Under the pieces are notes generated by a model. The model had not been told where the DNA came from, did not search any database, and was given only the letters and a program-made list of their open reading frames with translations. From contig OY848930.1 of the NCBI GenBank assembly GCA_963693285.1, positions 2,170,001 to 2,234,000 on the forward strand: 64,000 nucleotides of DNA, read 5' to 3'. The stretch is from Xestospongia muta. Taxonomy: Eukaryota > Porifera > Demospongiae > Haplosclerida > Petrosiidae. The first letter of the stretch is position 1. The number at the start of each line of letters is the position of its first letter. Shown here in pieces: positions 1 to 23,146 of the stretch. A program made the position numbers and the translations under genes.

Positions 1-76
1 AGTCCTGTTCGCCATACTGACTTAAACAATACTAACATCTGTAGATTTAAAAATATCCGCTAAAAAATTATGTATC

Positions 77-427
77 TTAACCAATTTCTAGTGAGTTATT
101 ATTGAAATCTTCCATCTCTAATATGCTACTTTCACTCTCATCACCATTATTAGTATCATTATAAAGGCAATACTATGTAAACGATATGCATTTTGAAGAG
201 TACAAGTAAACTAACTTGTCAGACAACATGTTGTCATCAATACGATGCATTCCATGTGATTCTATCTGACTTAAGTAACTGTCCATTTCAGGTTTGAATT
301 GTTTTTTGTAATCACTAACAACTTCAGCAAACAACTGATGACTCTTACTCATTAAGTGCCTTTCTAGATCTAGACAAGATTTGAAGGGAAAGCGGATATC
401 ACAAACATCACAACTATAACTGGCCAT
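77..427 (-). CDS. Small C2H2-like zinc-finger protein, 3' structure uncertain
   Basis: The frame opens with ATG at 427. Near the N terminus is a single zinc-finger-like motif, C-x2-C-x14-H-x5-H (CDVC ... RHLMSKSH), spaced like the U1/matrin-type C2H2 fingers that often bind RNA. About 40 polar residues follow. The open frame runs to 173. Below it, positions 174 to 77 hold a second open stretch in the same sense, rich in D/E/S/N and ending in TAA at 79-77. The two could be joined by a very short intron of about 39 nt ending in CATAG, but the donor is weak, so the C terminus is uncertain. The start codon lies 109 bp from the ATG of the divergent gene at 537. No specific function is recognised. 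Confidence 0.45.
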
Positions 428-536
428 ATTGTTTGATTTTGAATATCTATTTAACTTTGTAATATTAATACAATTAATGATAAATTGATAATAACCAATA
501 TTAAAATTGGCGCTATAAGAAGGGAAATCTATAGGA
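428..536. promoter_or_regulatory. Short divergent intergenic region
   Basis: Only 109 bp separate the two outward-facing start codons (427 minus, 537 plus). The stretch is AT-rich and must contain the 5' leaders and any promoter for both genes. No TATA box or other defined motif could be assigned. Confidence 0.4.
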
Positions 537-1609
537 ATGTCTACTGGTCTTTTACGAGGTCGAGGTCAGGGTCGAGTGACGACAATAAGATCATCTTCTT
601 ATGCCCGATCTACATCTGATATTCAGTTACCTCATTTACAAAGAACTTCAAATAGCAACGGGAATACATCCGTAACTTCGAGTAACACCAGCAGACATCC
701 ATTTTTCAGGAGCTAATGGATGAGATCAAGCTATTCACCAGAGAGTATATATCTCTTATTTATGACCAACAAAAACGTGCTGATGAGATGATGAACAGAC
801 TACACAGAACCATTAATGAACAACAAAAAAGGTCATTTAAAATTACAGACAGCCCATATCAGGTTAAGGAATATAACATTCATTATCATCTATTTATTAG
901 TGAATTAGGTAGGGTTGTAGGCAGATGCTCCTCAAGCATTTTGCTCAAGTTTATGTCAAGAGCTTACAAACCAACAAATAAAGGTAACAATGAGAAAGGC
1001 CAATGACTTTAGTCACCTAAGTCCACTATATCAAAGTAGGAAATATTGACTGCTAATCTGGGTACTGATGTCACAGGATAATACATATATAACAGTGCAA
1101 AGGCATACATTAAGCAGAAATGATGAAAAATGAAGGGTAGTATATACAGTAGTTTCTTTAACCTATTACATCAATATAGGTATTTGGACAAAAACCTTAT
1201 ACAGCTTATTCTCAATATACAAACAAAGAATTTGCCATAAGGTATTTAGCAACATTGAAAGTACCTAACAAGGGTTTAGAAGGATATTACAAAAACCTAA
1301 CCATTCTTGTGAGTGTATTGTTTGATTAATATGTAATCATATACCTTAATGTAGAGAACGTTCTGTTGTACAGAGAACATGGCAGATAAAGACACTTACA
1401 CCAAATTCATAGAGTGGTTGAAAACTAATTACACAGACAGCACTCCCTCTGATTATGAATGGCAGGTAATCTTAAATGATGATACATTTGACTATCAGTC
1501 AGAGTTTGAGGGAATTGACAGTGAAATTGAAGAGGAAATTATTTACAATTCTTCATGTTCAGAAAGATATACAGAATTCGTTACTGCATTTGATGGGGGA
1601 CCACACTAG
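537..1609 (+). CDS. Unrecognised 4-exon protein, 223 aa
   Basis: Proposed exons are 537-671, 710-862, 1180-1308 and 1355-1609. All junctions are phase 0, flanked by GT/AG (gtaact, gttaag, gtgagt), and the joined frame ends in TAG at 1607. Intron 1 would be only 38 nt, slightly shorter than the 46-nt introns seen elsewhere in the window, so exon 1 is the weakest part. The N terminus is basic (RGRGQGR) and Ser/Asn-rich. The second exon is probably helical or coiled coil (IYDQQKRADEMMNRLHRTI). The C terminus is strongly acidic. No family is recognised. Four open exons with matched phase make a real gene likely, but it could be a transposon-derived gene. Confidence 0.5.
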
Positions 1610-3074
1610 TTAGCCTGACTAATTTCTATCATTGCTCATTTACCCAACCTATAGCTACTTAATCACTCTATTAATATTCATATATTTAATCCTAATATCA
1701 CATATTATATTTAATACAAATGTGCAATATTGAAACTTGTTAGTATGTGACATTGTAATCACTTATTTTGGTATTTGTTAATCATTGTCAGGAAATGATA
1801 TTTGCCATATAGAATAATCATTGTCTTCTTTTTATGTGCGTCTAGCTACATGATAGTTGCTCAGTACCAGTGTTTGAATACCACTATTTTAGATGAAAAA
1901 CAATTTAATTAAGCCAAGGTATCATATATTTTTGCAAACAGAAGTTACAGAACAAGGATGTCTCTTTTCTTTCTTTTTTGTGAGTTTCTGTGGCATTTTA
2001 AAATTAGTTTGTTAAATTAATCTAAATTAATCATACTTGTGACATTTGATGCCACTGTTGATTCTGGTAGCTGACTAGTACTTTTGGTAGGGTAAATGAG
2101 CTGCTACTATCACCAATTTAGAAACTGTTTTCTTTGGTTTCAACTCAATACGGTAACAGTCATCAATAGAATTAAATGTATATAGCGTACCTGCGCATGC
2201 ATGTCAATCCATCTTTGGTTTCATAATGAAACCGACTACATTTTTGGGGGGGGGAGGGAGTTGGTCTGATTGCTGTGTTCTTCAAGAAATAAATATTATA
2301 TATCCAAACACTTCATGTAATTTAATTAAGAATTGTCTTGGCATTAGTAGAGAGCTCAGAGAGTGTTTGCTGAGTACTAGCACTGCTGCAATCAATATAC
2401 AATTAATCATTAGACAAGTTTATATAGCTTTTTAAATATACCAATTCTCACATGATGCTAGTTTTAATTCTAACCTAAAAGAGTTACACACAATGTCATC
2501 TCTTCAAAATGTATGTAGAGAGAAAGATGATTCTTACAATTCCAGTTTTTCAAGAAAGTCCTTTGTAATCTTTTTAAGTTGCCTTAAGTCTGAAATACAC
2601 TCTATGACAGTGATTAAAGTAGTATTCATAATCACAAATAAATTATATATTTTACCTTTAATACTATTATTGACAATCATATTTTCCAATAAAAGTGATA
2701 CTTAAATATTCTTTTCCATCATATATCAATATAGAAATGTTCCGTGAATCATCCTGCTACAACATCAAAGCGCAATACTGCTACAGTTATTTATTTTCAT
2801 CAAGGATGATACAACAACACCGTAGTATATTGCTGAATCAATATTATATTCAGTACGGGATTGATTCAGCTTGTAAAGTTTTGGCTGTGTACTTAATCAT
2901 ATGATACAACTGATTATGCGTGGGTGGATGGGTGGGTGGACAGATAGATGAGCTGTGGGGTGTAACCGTCTGGGGACACTACATAATATAGTCACTCAAC
3001 AATTCTTGAAATCGTAATCGTTTTGTTGGTATTCCTGTCGACTTACGATAAATTATAACAAATTTCCAGAAAAT
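1610..3074. other. Intergenic, no gene seen
   Basis: AT-rich sequence with short frames on both strands that look random (low-complexity composition, no family resemblance). A poly-G stretch lies near 2247-2256. Nothing else can be supported. Confidence 0.5.
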
Positions 3075-4109
3075 ATGAAGAGTCTTTTTTGGGTGCTAGT
3101 AGCAGTAAGTATTGGTATCAGCACTGCTATAAACAACGTTGATTTTGATGCCTTCAAAAGATGTGCTACTCTAATATATGAACAAGAGTGCTCTCGAGAT
3201 GATAACTTATATACAGCACAGCTGGACGTCGCAGTGCAGTGCAATGATGCTAATCAGGCAAGGCTTCATGCAAATTACTGCTCAAGGAATGAAAATAATA
3301 CTTACTGTAAAGCGGCAGAAGCTTATCAAGCAGACTTTTACAAACTTAGATTTATTGATTGTAAGGACTCTATTGATTTTTCTGCTAAATGTTCCTCTAC
3401 ATGTCGTAATGGTCTGAAAACTGTTCGTGATAATCTTGGTTGCTGTATTAACGCTATCTATAACTTCACTGGTAGTGCATATGAATACCTTCGTCCAGGA
3501 CTCACTTACGCCCTTTGGTCAAGCTGTGGCGTAGAACCAATAACCAGTACTTGCACAGGCATGCGTACTTTCACTCTTCCGACTAATCCACAACAAACCT
3601 GCAGTTATAGTGAACAGCTGACACGTCAACTTGAATTGTCGTGTACTCCTTCTAATCTTGATCGTTTACGATCTTTTGCTGTGACAGATGGCTGTGAAAG
3701 TTTCATGCAGTTTGCAATGGATGTATGTAGTCTGGATGCAAATGGTACCTTCTGTTTGGCTACAAACAACCGGGCTGCAGACTATCTTAGGTTTATAGCC
3801 CCATTGCTCACCAATAATTGCGCAGGTAATCGTACGCAGTCTTGCTCTCCTGTATGCAAAGGTTTACTTGAAGAGTTTCGAAACAGCCGTGGTTGCTGTC
3901 TGAATGCACTTTACAATTCTACTTTTACTGTAGCTACTGCACAAAATTACACTACATCGCCATTATTTGCAAACCAAAGTCTTTTTAATAGATGTAATGT
4001 AGAGGCCCCTCCACTTACTTGTGAGCTGCCTAGTGGAAGTCTTTCACTCAAAGCCTTTACATTTATGCTTCTTCTACCTCTGGTAGTTTACATTATGAAT
4101 CTATTTTAA
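3075..4109 (+). CDS. Secreted cysteine-rich, probably GPI-anchored protein with two repeats
   Basis: Single-exon frame of 344 aa. Residues 1-18 are a signal peptide (MKSLFWVLVAVSIGISTA). The last ~20 residues are hydrophobic and end without a basic stop-transfer (FTFMLLLPLVVYIMNLF), typical of a GPI-addition signal. The mature part holds two copies of a ~150-residue Cys-rich module. Each contains C-x3-C, about 13 residues, then a GCC-(I/L)-NA-(I/L)-YN core, followed later by LW/LF-x2-C and a TC pair. Several N-x-S/T sequons support an extracellular location. I do not recognise a named family; lineage-specific Cys-rich surface proteins are common in sponges. Function unknown, possibly surface recognition. 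Confidence 0.75.
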   Translation: MKSLFWVLVAVSIGISTAINNVDFDAFKRCATLIYEQECSRDDNLYTAQLDVAVQCNDANQARLHANYCSRNENNTYCKAAEAYQADFYKLRFIDCKDSIDFSAKCSSTCRNGLKTVRDNLGCCINAIYNFTGSAYEYLRPGLTYALWSSCGVEPITSTCTGMRTFTLPTNPQQTCSYSEQLTRQLELSCTPSNLDRLRSFAVTDGCESFMQFAMDVCSLDANGTFCLATNNRAADYLRFIAPLLTNNCAGNRTQSCSPVCKGLLEEFRNSRGCCLNALYNSTFTVATAQNYTTSPLFANQSLFNRCNVEAPPLTCELPSGSLSLKAFTFMLLLPLVVYIMNLF

Positions 4110-4423
4110 AACTAAAATTTGTATACATGATCTTTAAAATATATTTATTTGCTTTTATTTGCTTTATATATGCATGTGTTATTAATACAGTTATTAGATT
4201 TTTATAGCTTATAGTGTTGTAGAATCGATTTTTTGCTAATATTATATGAACTGATATACTCACAATGATTAATATCGAGCAGTGGCTTTCAATAGACAGA
4301 CAACAAACACCCTTTTTCTATTGTGGGTGTGTCGTGAACCCATCCATACATTGTTATGTCAACTTAACTTGTGAGAGTTGTTAAATAGATATATAAAGTC
4401 ATATTCATGCTATGAGATATATG

Positions 4424-4473
<50 letters not shown>

Positions 4474-4857
4474 TATTCACAGTCACACTATTGTCTATTA
4501 ACTCCATTTTTATATCACTAAAAATTTAATAATTGGTTTTTAACAAATTCATGGTCACTTATATCACATACATATACAACTGTACATATCTATGAAAAGT
4601 GTTGACAAGATACTATTGCATAATTCCATTATGGAATTGACAAGTCGTGTCCTTCAAGAAATATCTTCTTAGAAAGGACAAGTATGTGGTATGTAGGACA
4701 GCCCTCATAATCACATAAGCCCAGCATCCATGAAAATTCTCTCTCTAACTAATGTAACAGACTTTTCATAGAGCTTTGACAATTAACTATCAGCTGCTGA
4801 TTACAAGTTTTCATTGATGTAGTCTATACTAATCCATTGATTGATGGAGGAAAAAAT
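4110..4857. other. Intergenic spacer
   Basis: Spacer between the Cys-rich gene and the left edge of the duplicated fusion-gene block. It contains the (TA)n tract at 4430-4470. No coding signal seen. Confidence 0.5.
4430..4470. repeat. (TA)n microsatellite
   Basis: About 40 bp of uninterrupted alternating T and A, preceded by a short ATGTATGTAT stretch. Confidence 0.9.
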
Positions 4858-5504
4858 GGGTGTCATACTGTATAGAATATAGTTACATTGAGTAATGAAT
4901 AGAGGTTTAAAGAGATAAGAAGATCATTGACTGCTTACCAGTGGGTGGATGTCTCAGTTGTTCCAACATAGCATATAGTACAGTATTGATTTAAACATAT
5001 TCATTGTACTGAGAACTACATATCTAATAACACAACAATAAAGTAATATTAAACTATATCTGTTTACTTTGCCTTGAGGGATCCCTTGCATAGCCTCATA
5101 CCCAGGTTCATTATAAATGGGTTCAGGAATCAAAATAAGACCTTGAATTGATACCAGTACCTACAATAATTATAATATTTACAATGTATAATATAAGTAT
5201 ACATTATACTTCAGTATAACTGCTATTATGTTCATGAATTATTTTAACAATCTGTTTTTCAAATTATAAAAATGTGATTATAAAACATTTACTTGGTTGC
5301 TTCCTAATTTGATACATTCCTCTAAATTTGACAACATAACTCATGAATGCAAGTTTATGAATTATGCAAATTTCACCACTATAAAAAGAACCCTGTATAT
5401 AGGCCTAATAAAACAGTCCAGATGTTTTAAAGTTTTAAGTCAATGACATTTGTGATTTTAATGCAGTGATACCCTATAATATTGCTTGAAAGTAATTATT
5501 GAAA

Positions 5505-5850
5505 CTCTTATAAATTACACAGACAATTGCAGTTAGTACTGCAGAGTGTGAATGGAGCTTTTCAGCCCTTAAGAGGATAAAAACATACCTGAGATCCACA
5601 ATGTCAAATGATAGACTGTCTAACCTTGCCATCTTGTCAATTGAAAAAGATTTATCTAAGAACATATGTTTGGAAGTAGTGGAAGAATTCAACCGTAATG
5701 GTAGTGGTAGTGGTAGTGGTAACCGTAGAAGCATAATACTTTTCTTTAATTAAGACCTGTGGTTACGCCTTCTTATGAATATTAATTACTCGAAAAAAAT
5801 TGGGGGGGCGCGTCGACCAATCACACATCCCTAGCTACGCCACTGAACAG
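5505..5850 (+). mobile_element. hAT transposase C-terminal fragment inserted in the pseudogene
   Basis: On the plus strand a frame reads TAECEWSFSALKRIKTYLRS followed by MSNDRLSNLAILSIEKDL. This is the conserved C-terminal dimerisation region of hAT-superfamily transposases (ZMYM1/KIAA1586-like group). It runs to a stop near 5750 after a GSGSGSG stretch. The trailing sequence with a poly-G run and 'ctacgccactg' looks like the element's 3' end. No upstream catalytic region is present, so the copy is dead. Confidence 0.75.
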
Positions 5851-5864
5851 AGAACAATTTGGTT

Positions 5865-5955
5865 CTAGAACTAGAACTGGAACTATAAACAATAAACTTA
5901 AGGTTCCAGAACTGGAACTGGAACTGGAACTGGAACTGGAACTATAATTTGACAC
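5865..5955. repeat. GGAACT hexanucleotide-like repeat
   Basis: Imperfect tandem copies of 'ggaact' (e.g. 'ctggaactggaactggaact'), purine-rich on the plus strand, next to the hAT remnant. Confidence 0.8.
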
Positions 5956-6450
5956 CAGAACTGGAACAACACTAATTTATTGCTATATTTAGAACTATTA
6001 ATAATATTTTGGATCTAGAGTAATAACTGCTTTATCTTCCAGTTAAACTACTCTGTCAACACTTTATAACATCACTATATACTATGTAATCATATCTTTC
6101 TCCATTGTGCTACTGTACCAGGAGTGCTACTAGTTTGACCTATAGCTTTGGAGACTTGAGCTAATGGATCATCAGGACCTCAGGTATAAGTGTCCAACTA
6201 AAAATGAAAAGCACATATCACTACTGACCATGTACAATATCATTTGTCACACATTCATACTAGCTGAGCCATTCACTTGGAGACACTTTTAATCTTGTAA
6301 TAATACTACTGAAACAGCCCAATTACATATACTAGATGACCTTCTCTGTTAAGACTTCTAAATTAATCTTCAGGCTACCAAACATCTTTTTAAGTGAGGC
6401 AACAGCCAACATCCATGTCAAACACTATAAAGTACTTTCCCTAGGCAAAA

Positions 6451-7980
6451 AAGACTGGTCAACCGTACGTGAACACGTGTTTAAATAATTGCGTTGCTAC
6501 TAGCAACGAACTGGGCAATAAATAGAACTACTTGGTAAAGTAATATAACTTTCATTAAATTAACAAAGGAGAATTTATCAACCAATATTTCAGTATGTTG
6601 TCCAATACTGTCACATGACATTATATGGACCTATAATTTTGTAATGTAGCCAGCGTGTTTGCAGTATAATATGTGTTGTAAATTTCATGAACTGAACCGA
6701 AAGTCTTGTCACAATTGTACAAATGAACATTATAATTTTAATGTTTAGAAAATAAACTGTTTGCACTGCTCATTTAATTAGCTCACTAAACTATAATGTT
6801 ATGTGGCAGGCCTAGGTTGCTAAGTTTGGTGTTATATATTCATTCTTCAGTGGGAGTCTTTACTTTAGGGAAGTATAATGCTCCATTCAATATAATTCAC
6901 AGTTTTATTACAAGAATCAAATGCAATCAAAATATTATTCACCATCTAGTAACATAATGGTATTGCAGGGGAGTAGGAAGATGAAATTCATAGGGGGGTA
7001 CAACTTTACGTGGTGATGTTAGAGCAAACTATGTACTATATTTTGATTAGTGCTTTTTAAACATTTTTGAGTGCATGCTATTTTCTCTGAAAAACAAACG
7101 TACACTTAAATTGTCCGAAATAGTTTAATCAAATGGTACATGTTTTATATAATAATTACAGGGGGTAAGGCCCCCCTGCTGAAAAGTTGGGGCCTAGGCC
7201 CCCTTGCCCCCTGGTTCCTACTCCCTGTATTGTAATAATTATAACAATAGAAGTAGTTAGTTAATCTTTGGAACCTGAAGAAACCTATCAACCAGATTAT
7301 AGGAAAAGATAGTTTGCTTTGAGTTCAAACAAACCTATTACAAACAAGTAATTCACCACAGAAATGTCTGCATACATTTTATATTGGTTATATTAGATAG
7401 AAATATATTCTTCTGACCTACCCATAGCTTATGTGTTGCTATATGTATTTATAGATGTTCTTTTTAACACTAATTGATTTTTAAATAGGAATCAAATTTG
7501 TTTGTCTGTAAAATGAGATACCTACTTCACACAGCAGTGATACATGACAGTATAATATAGACTCACTTAAGAGAAACTTGACTTCTACGATAATTTAAAA
7601 GTATGCATGCACTAAACGTTTTCTAAAATTGTTAAATTTACAAGTGTGTATCCAAATTAAAGTACCACTGAGTTGTAACTTTGCAGACTTCATAGAATAT
7701 GTTTCCTCTAAATAATTATTTTCTAATTAGAGGTCTAAAATTTTAAAATGACTACAGCGTAATTAAAAATAATAAACTAAACAATAACACAAGACATTTC
7801 TATGTATTACAAACAAATACAAAGTAAACACTCTTTTACTAGAGTATCAATATGCAGACATATATATGTAGTATTTTAACAACTAAAAAAAATTTAACAT
7901 ACACTTAAGCTTCTTTAGCTTCTTTCTTGTTGTCTTGTTTCACACTGATATCTCTAAAATTAACAATGAAGGTTGAGGGT
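6451..7980. other. Intergenic 3' flank of the ankyrin gene
   Basis: AT-rich noncoding sequence. It holds a short perfect palindrome near 6493 (GTTGCTACTAGCAAC) and the MITE at 6966-7227. No open frame resembles a gene. Confidence 0.5.
6966..7227. mobile_element. MITE with CAGGG termini and 5-bp TSD
   Basis: The ends are inverted: CAGGGGAGTAGGAA on the left and TTCCTACTCCCTG on the right. A perfect 5-bp direct repeat TATTG flanks both sides (6961-6965 and 7228-7232). The 262-bp body has no coding frame. The right subterminal part holds GGGGCCTAGGCCCC-type palindromes. It is a non-autonomous DNA transposon; the superfamily is not certain. Confidence 0.75.
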
Positions 7981-10746
7981 TTAAGTAATAAAAGATGTAA
8001 AACTTGGTATTTCTGATTGCTTTGTTTTTCTCTTGATATCGTAACTTGTGTCTTCTGTTGCTTGTAATGATGTAGGTGTTGCTTGTAGTTCATCAAATGT
8101 TAGTAATGAGGACTTTTGTTCCAATTTGATTCTTTCATGTGATATTAATGTTTTCTGACCTCCATATTTGATTAATAGCTCACTAATGGCATCGATTTCA
8201 AATTTCTCACTAACATTAATAGCGACATCCAGTGGAGTTTCATTAGTAGTAGCAACAACATTAGGACTGGCACCATACATTAAGAGTGTCTCTACTATTG
8301 AAGCATCTTTACTACCTCTTATTGCAAAGAACAAAGGAGTGAATCCTAAATAACTTTCTTGTTTATTGGCATCAGCTCCAGTTTGTATGAGAGCATCCAC
8401 TATATCAACATGTCCAAATGATGAAGCTACCATGAGTGGAGTAAGACCAAGTACCAGTGGAGTATCTGGACTATCTAATATCTTCGTTACGACTGCACCT
8501 AAATCTCCTTTAACACACGAGTCTAGTAGTTCTCTCTGGTCATTAGTGATGTGTGGAAGTTTGTTTGAGAGGAAGGTAATAAGAGTAGGGTGACCACCAT
8601 AACATGATGCTACTACTGCTTTTTCAATCTCATCAGTAGTGGGTTCAGCTTTATCTAACAGCATATTAACAAGATCTCTGTTACCACTATAAGCTGCTAA
8701 TGATAATGCTGTTGATCCATAACATGCTAATATATGAGGATCTGCATGCGATTGTAGTAAACACTCAGCTACTTGAAGATGTCCATTAATACTAGCTAGC
8801 ATTAACGCAGTCACTCCATTGTCCTTCTTAACATCAATATCTACAAGCTCTTTTACTAATAGTTCAACCACTTGGGTATGACCATTTTGACTAGCTTTCA
8901 TTAGTGCAGTCCATCCATTTTTTGTTCGAATGTTAACGTCGGCATTTGCTTTGAGTAATAGTTCAGCAACATGGGTATGACCATTTTGACTAGCTAGCAT
9001 TAGGGAGGTCCATCCATTTTTTGCCTGAATATTCACATCTACATTCTCTTTGAGTAATAGTTCAACAACATGGGTATGACCATTATGACTGGCTACCATT
9101 AGGCAAGTCATTCCATCGTCTACCTGCATATTAACATCTGCATTCTTTTTGAGTAGCAGTTCAACAACCTGGGTATGACCTTTTTGACTAGAAAATATTA
9201 GGGCAGTCACTCCATCTCTTCTTTGATTGTTAATTTCAGCTTGTTGCTCTATCAATATTGTAACAATATTATAATACCCATAATAACTCGCAATCATTAG
9301 TGCATTTGAACCATCTGAGATCTGTAAATCTGGGTTAGCACCTGCTTGGAGAAGGGTACTGACAATTACATAATAACCATGTTCACATGCTATGATCAAT
9401 GCTGTCCACCCTTCATTATCCTGAATGTTAACATTAGTGCCAGCTGATACTAGTGTTTGTACAACTTGTTCGTGTCCACCTTCACTAGCTAGCATAAGCG
9501 CTGTATGTCCTTCTTTAGTGCAATTGTCTACATCAACTCCTAACTTAAGGAGAAATCGTATGGCTTCATCATGACCACTGTTTGCAGCTTTAAGAAGAGC
9601 TGACTCAAAAGTGAAGTTCATATTCTCATCTTCTTTGAGGATAGGTTCACCATTAATTGTTAGACCAAATATACCAATGAGACGCATAAACTGTAGTTGG
9701 CTTTGAGCATAAGCTATGAGGAAATCAGAATTTGATTCATGAACAATATATTTAACATGAACTGAGCCTGTAGTGATCTCAATGTACTTTAAAATTGACT
9801 GTTTGGATTTGTGAGGAAGTAAATGTCGTATTAGTAGATAAAGTCGTTCAATAGTAGCTTCATTCCATTTATTATTTAACTCAATATGAATTTGGGGCAT
9901 GTTTGATAAATTTGCTAAGTGTGGTAAATAAATACTTTTTAGCTGATTTTGGAGATCTTTAACTGTAGTTGAGCAACAAAGGGAGTCAGCATTAGTCATA
10001 TGTTCTTTAAGCTCACTAACAAGACCTTTATTGTCATCCCCAAAACATTCATCACTGAGAAACCTCTCACTCATATCCACAATTAATTCACAGTCTAAGA
10101 AGTCAAAATATGGATGTATTTTTTTGAAAATTTCATTTAAATCACTAACATCGCTAAGTTCACCAACCCACTCCATTTCTTGTTCAATCCATCTAATAAA
10201 ATCCACTAGTACTAGTTGTTGATGTTGTAGTTTATGATCAAGAGATGATCGAACAACAATCATTAAATCACGAAACTTTCGGTGTAGGACTCTTAAAGTA
10301 GTTTTAATTTCCTTTTCTTTCTCTTTATTTTCTAGCGTTATTGTTGTTACAAGTACTTGAGGAACTAAATGAAAGGATAATAATTATCATTACTTTAATA
10401 GTGTTAGAATACCTTGTGAAATAGATGAAGCTGTTGATGAAGTTGTGTTAAGTTTTTGGTAGACTTTTGAAGCTAGAGCATATTCTTGTGACTTTTCCAA
10501 TGCAGACAGCACATCTTGCCATGTTGGCTCAGGGTGAACATGAAGCCATTTTATAAAAAGAGCAGCTTTTTGTTGGTCATTTTCCTTCTTGTCACGTTCA
10601 ATTACTTGGATATGTTCACTCTTAATTCCAGGTAAGAATGTACCAAACTTTTGCCAATTGACTAGAGTATCTAGTAATTCTATTAACTGGTCATACTTTG
10701 GTCTAACAGACGTAATAGGATCTTGTGACATTACTAGCAATTTCAA
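7981..10746 (-). CDS. Death-fold/ankyrin repeat protein, 905 aa
   Basis: Two exons, 10746-10413 and 10364-7981, joined in phase 1 across a 48-nt intron (gtattc...tttcatttag). Residues ~10-100 look like a Death-superfamily domain: amphipathic helices with LIELLDTLVNWQKFGTFLPG and the late W-x2-V-x2-AL pattern. Residues ~112-360 form a charged helical linker region. Residues ~365-845 contain about 14 ankyrin repeats (core G-x-TALMLAS-x-x-GH); the central ones are near-identical at the DNA level with a 99-bp period. The C-terminal ~60 residues are Ser/Thr/Lys-rich. Ankyrin arrays bind protein partners and Death domains recruit signalling adaptors, so an intracellular innate-immune or apoptotic role is plausible but inferred. 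A second ATG five codons in could also be used. Confidence 0.8.
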
Positions 10747-11607
10747 GGGCTACACATGAGTCAGCACTTTGACTTCCTTTTTACTATGTAAACAATAATT
10801 TGTATAACAACTTTTGACGTCACTATGGTGATTTTCACTGTAGCAGGGAGTATATAGTCTTCTCCCGAGATGCCCACTCACTAACGCGAAAGCGAGTGGG
10901 CGTCTGGGGACGAGGGCAATTGCAGTTAAGGTACAGTATACTGGTTTCACCTGTAAAGAGGAGATGGCTGGATAGATTTTATTCTGCTCTACTATATGTA
11001 TATATGAATTATTTCTTCATAGAGAGTAGTATTATATTTTTAATGTACAAATAAACAGTATCTATACATAGCTTAGACATAGTTTACAAGATGTGCATGT
11101 AATATGATGTCTAAAGAATAATAGAAAAATAAATGTATATGTGTGCAATGAAGTTCAACTGTACAGAGGTATGGATTACTAATATAAATGAATGGATGGA
11201 TAGATGAATGGACAAAGAGTCAAAGAGACAAACAAATTGATCAATGGAGGGATAAATGGATATCATACTAACAGATGAACAGAGGGTATAGACAAATGAA
11301 CAGTCTGGTCTGTCTGTCCAGTTATAGTTCTGTCCAGCCATCTCGTCATCTATTTATCTTCATCAAACATTAATCCACTCCTCTGTCCGTTCAAAGACAA
11401 TTTGACAGATCACTCACCCTCTCCCTCTCCTCCCTCTCTCTCATATATCTATACATGTTTCTAAATCTTAAGGATAAATTCCATTTTTTTAATGAGCACA
11501 TGTACTTACACTAACTTAACAAAACTAAAACACTCAAAAAAAAGTAAAAAAATTGGACACACATTTGTAAAAATAAAATTACAATCACTTCACAAACAAA
11601 ACAATAT
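10747..11607. other. Spacer with GGAT-type minisatellite
   Basis: 5' flank of the ankyrin gene and 3' flank of the fusion gene. About 11160-11400 is built of short ATGGATGG/GATAGATG-like units with drift. No gene is supported; open frames here are repeat translations. Confidence 0.5.
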
Positions 11608-23042
<11,435 letters not shown>

Positions 23043-23146
23043 TACAAATTTTCCTACTTACGTTTAAATAGATAACTTAAAGCATGTTAATGATAAACCA
23101 CACCTCCAAGTAAATCTTGAAGACCTTCCAAGCTGAATCAAGAAAG
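23043..23146. promoter_or_regulatory. 104-bp bidirectional promoter region (E4-UBC / LYRM4)
   Basis: The ATG of the minus-strand fusion gene (23042) and the ATG of LYRM4 (23147) are only 104 bp apart and point outward. Both 5' leaders and the shared core promoter must fit here unless upstream noncoding exons exist. The stretch is AT-rich and lacks an obvious TATA box. Confidence 0.7.

Larger units (their letters stand above)
4858..6450 (-). pseudogene. Decayed partial duplicate of the E4-UBC fusion gene
   Basis: Collinear blocks match the intact gene further right. About 4858-5260 matches 11750-12160 (last introns plus exons 30 and 29); 5400-5500 matches 12330-12440; about 5980-6250 matches 13055-13420 (exons 25 and 24 with flanking introns); and a short piece near 6390-6435 matches exon 11 near 17715-17760. 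The exon 30 copy carries an in-frame stop (GTT-CAA changed to GTT-TAA). The exon 25 copy lacks roughly 95 bp. Intron sequence is retained, so this is a segmental DNA duplication with later deletions, not a retrocopy. An hAT fragment and a GGAACT repeat now interrupt it. Confidence 0.8.

Noticed and set aside
8168..8593. Plus-strand frames opposite the ankyrin repeats
   Set aside because: Antisense shadows of a repetitive coding exon with no own support.
10750..10950. Minus-strand frame upstream of the ankyrin gene
   Set aside because: No family resemblance; the ankyrin gene already has a good start at 10746, and the frame lies in its 5' flank.
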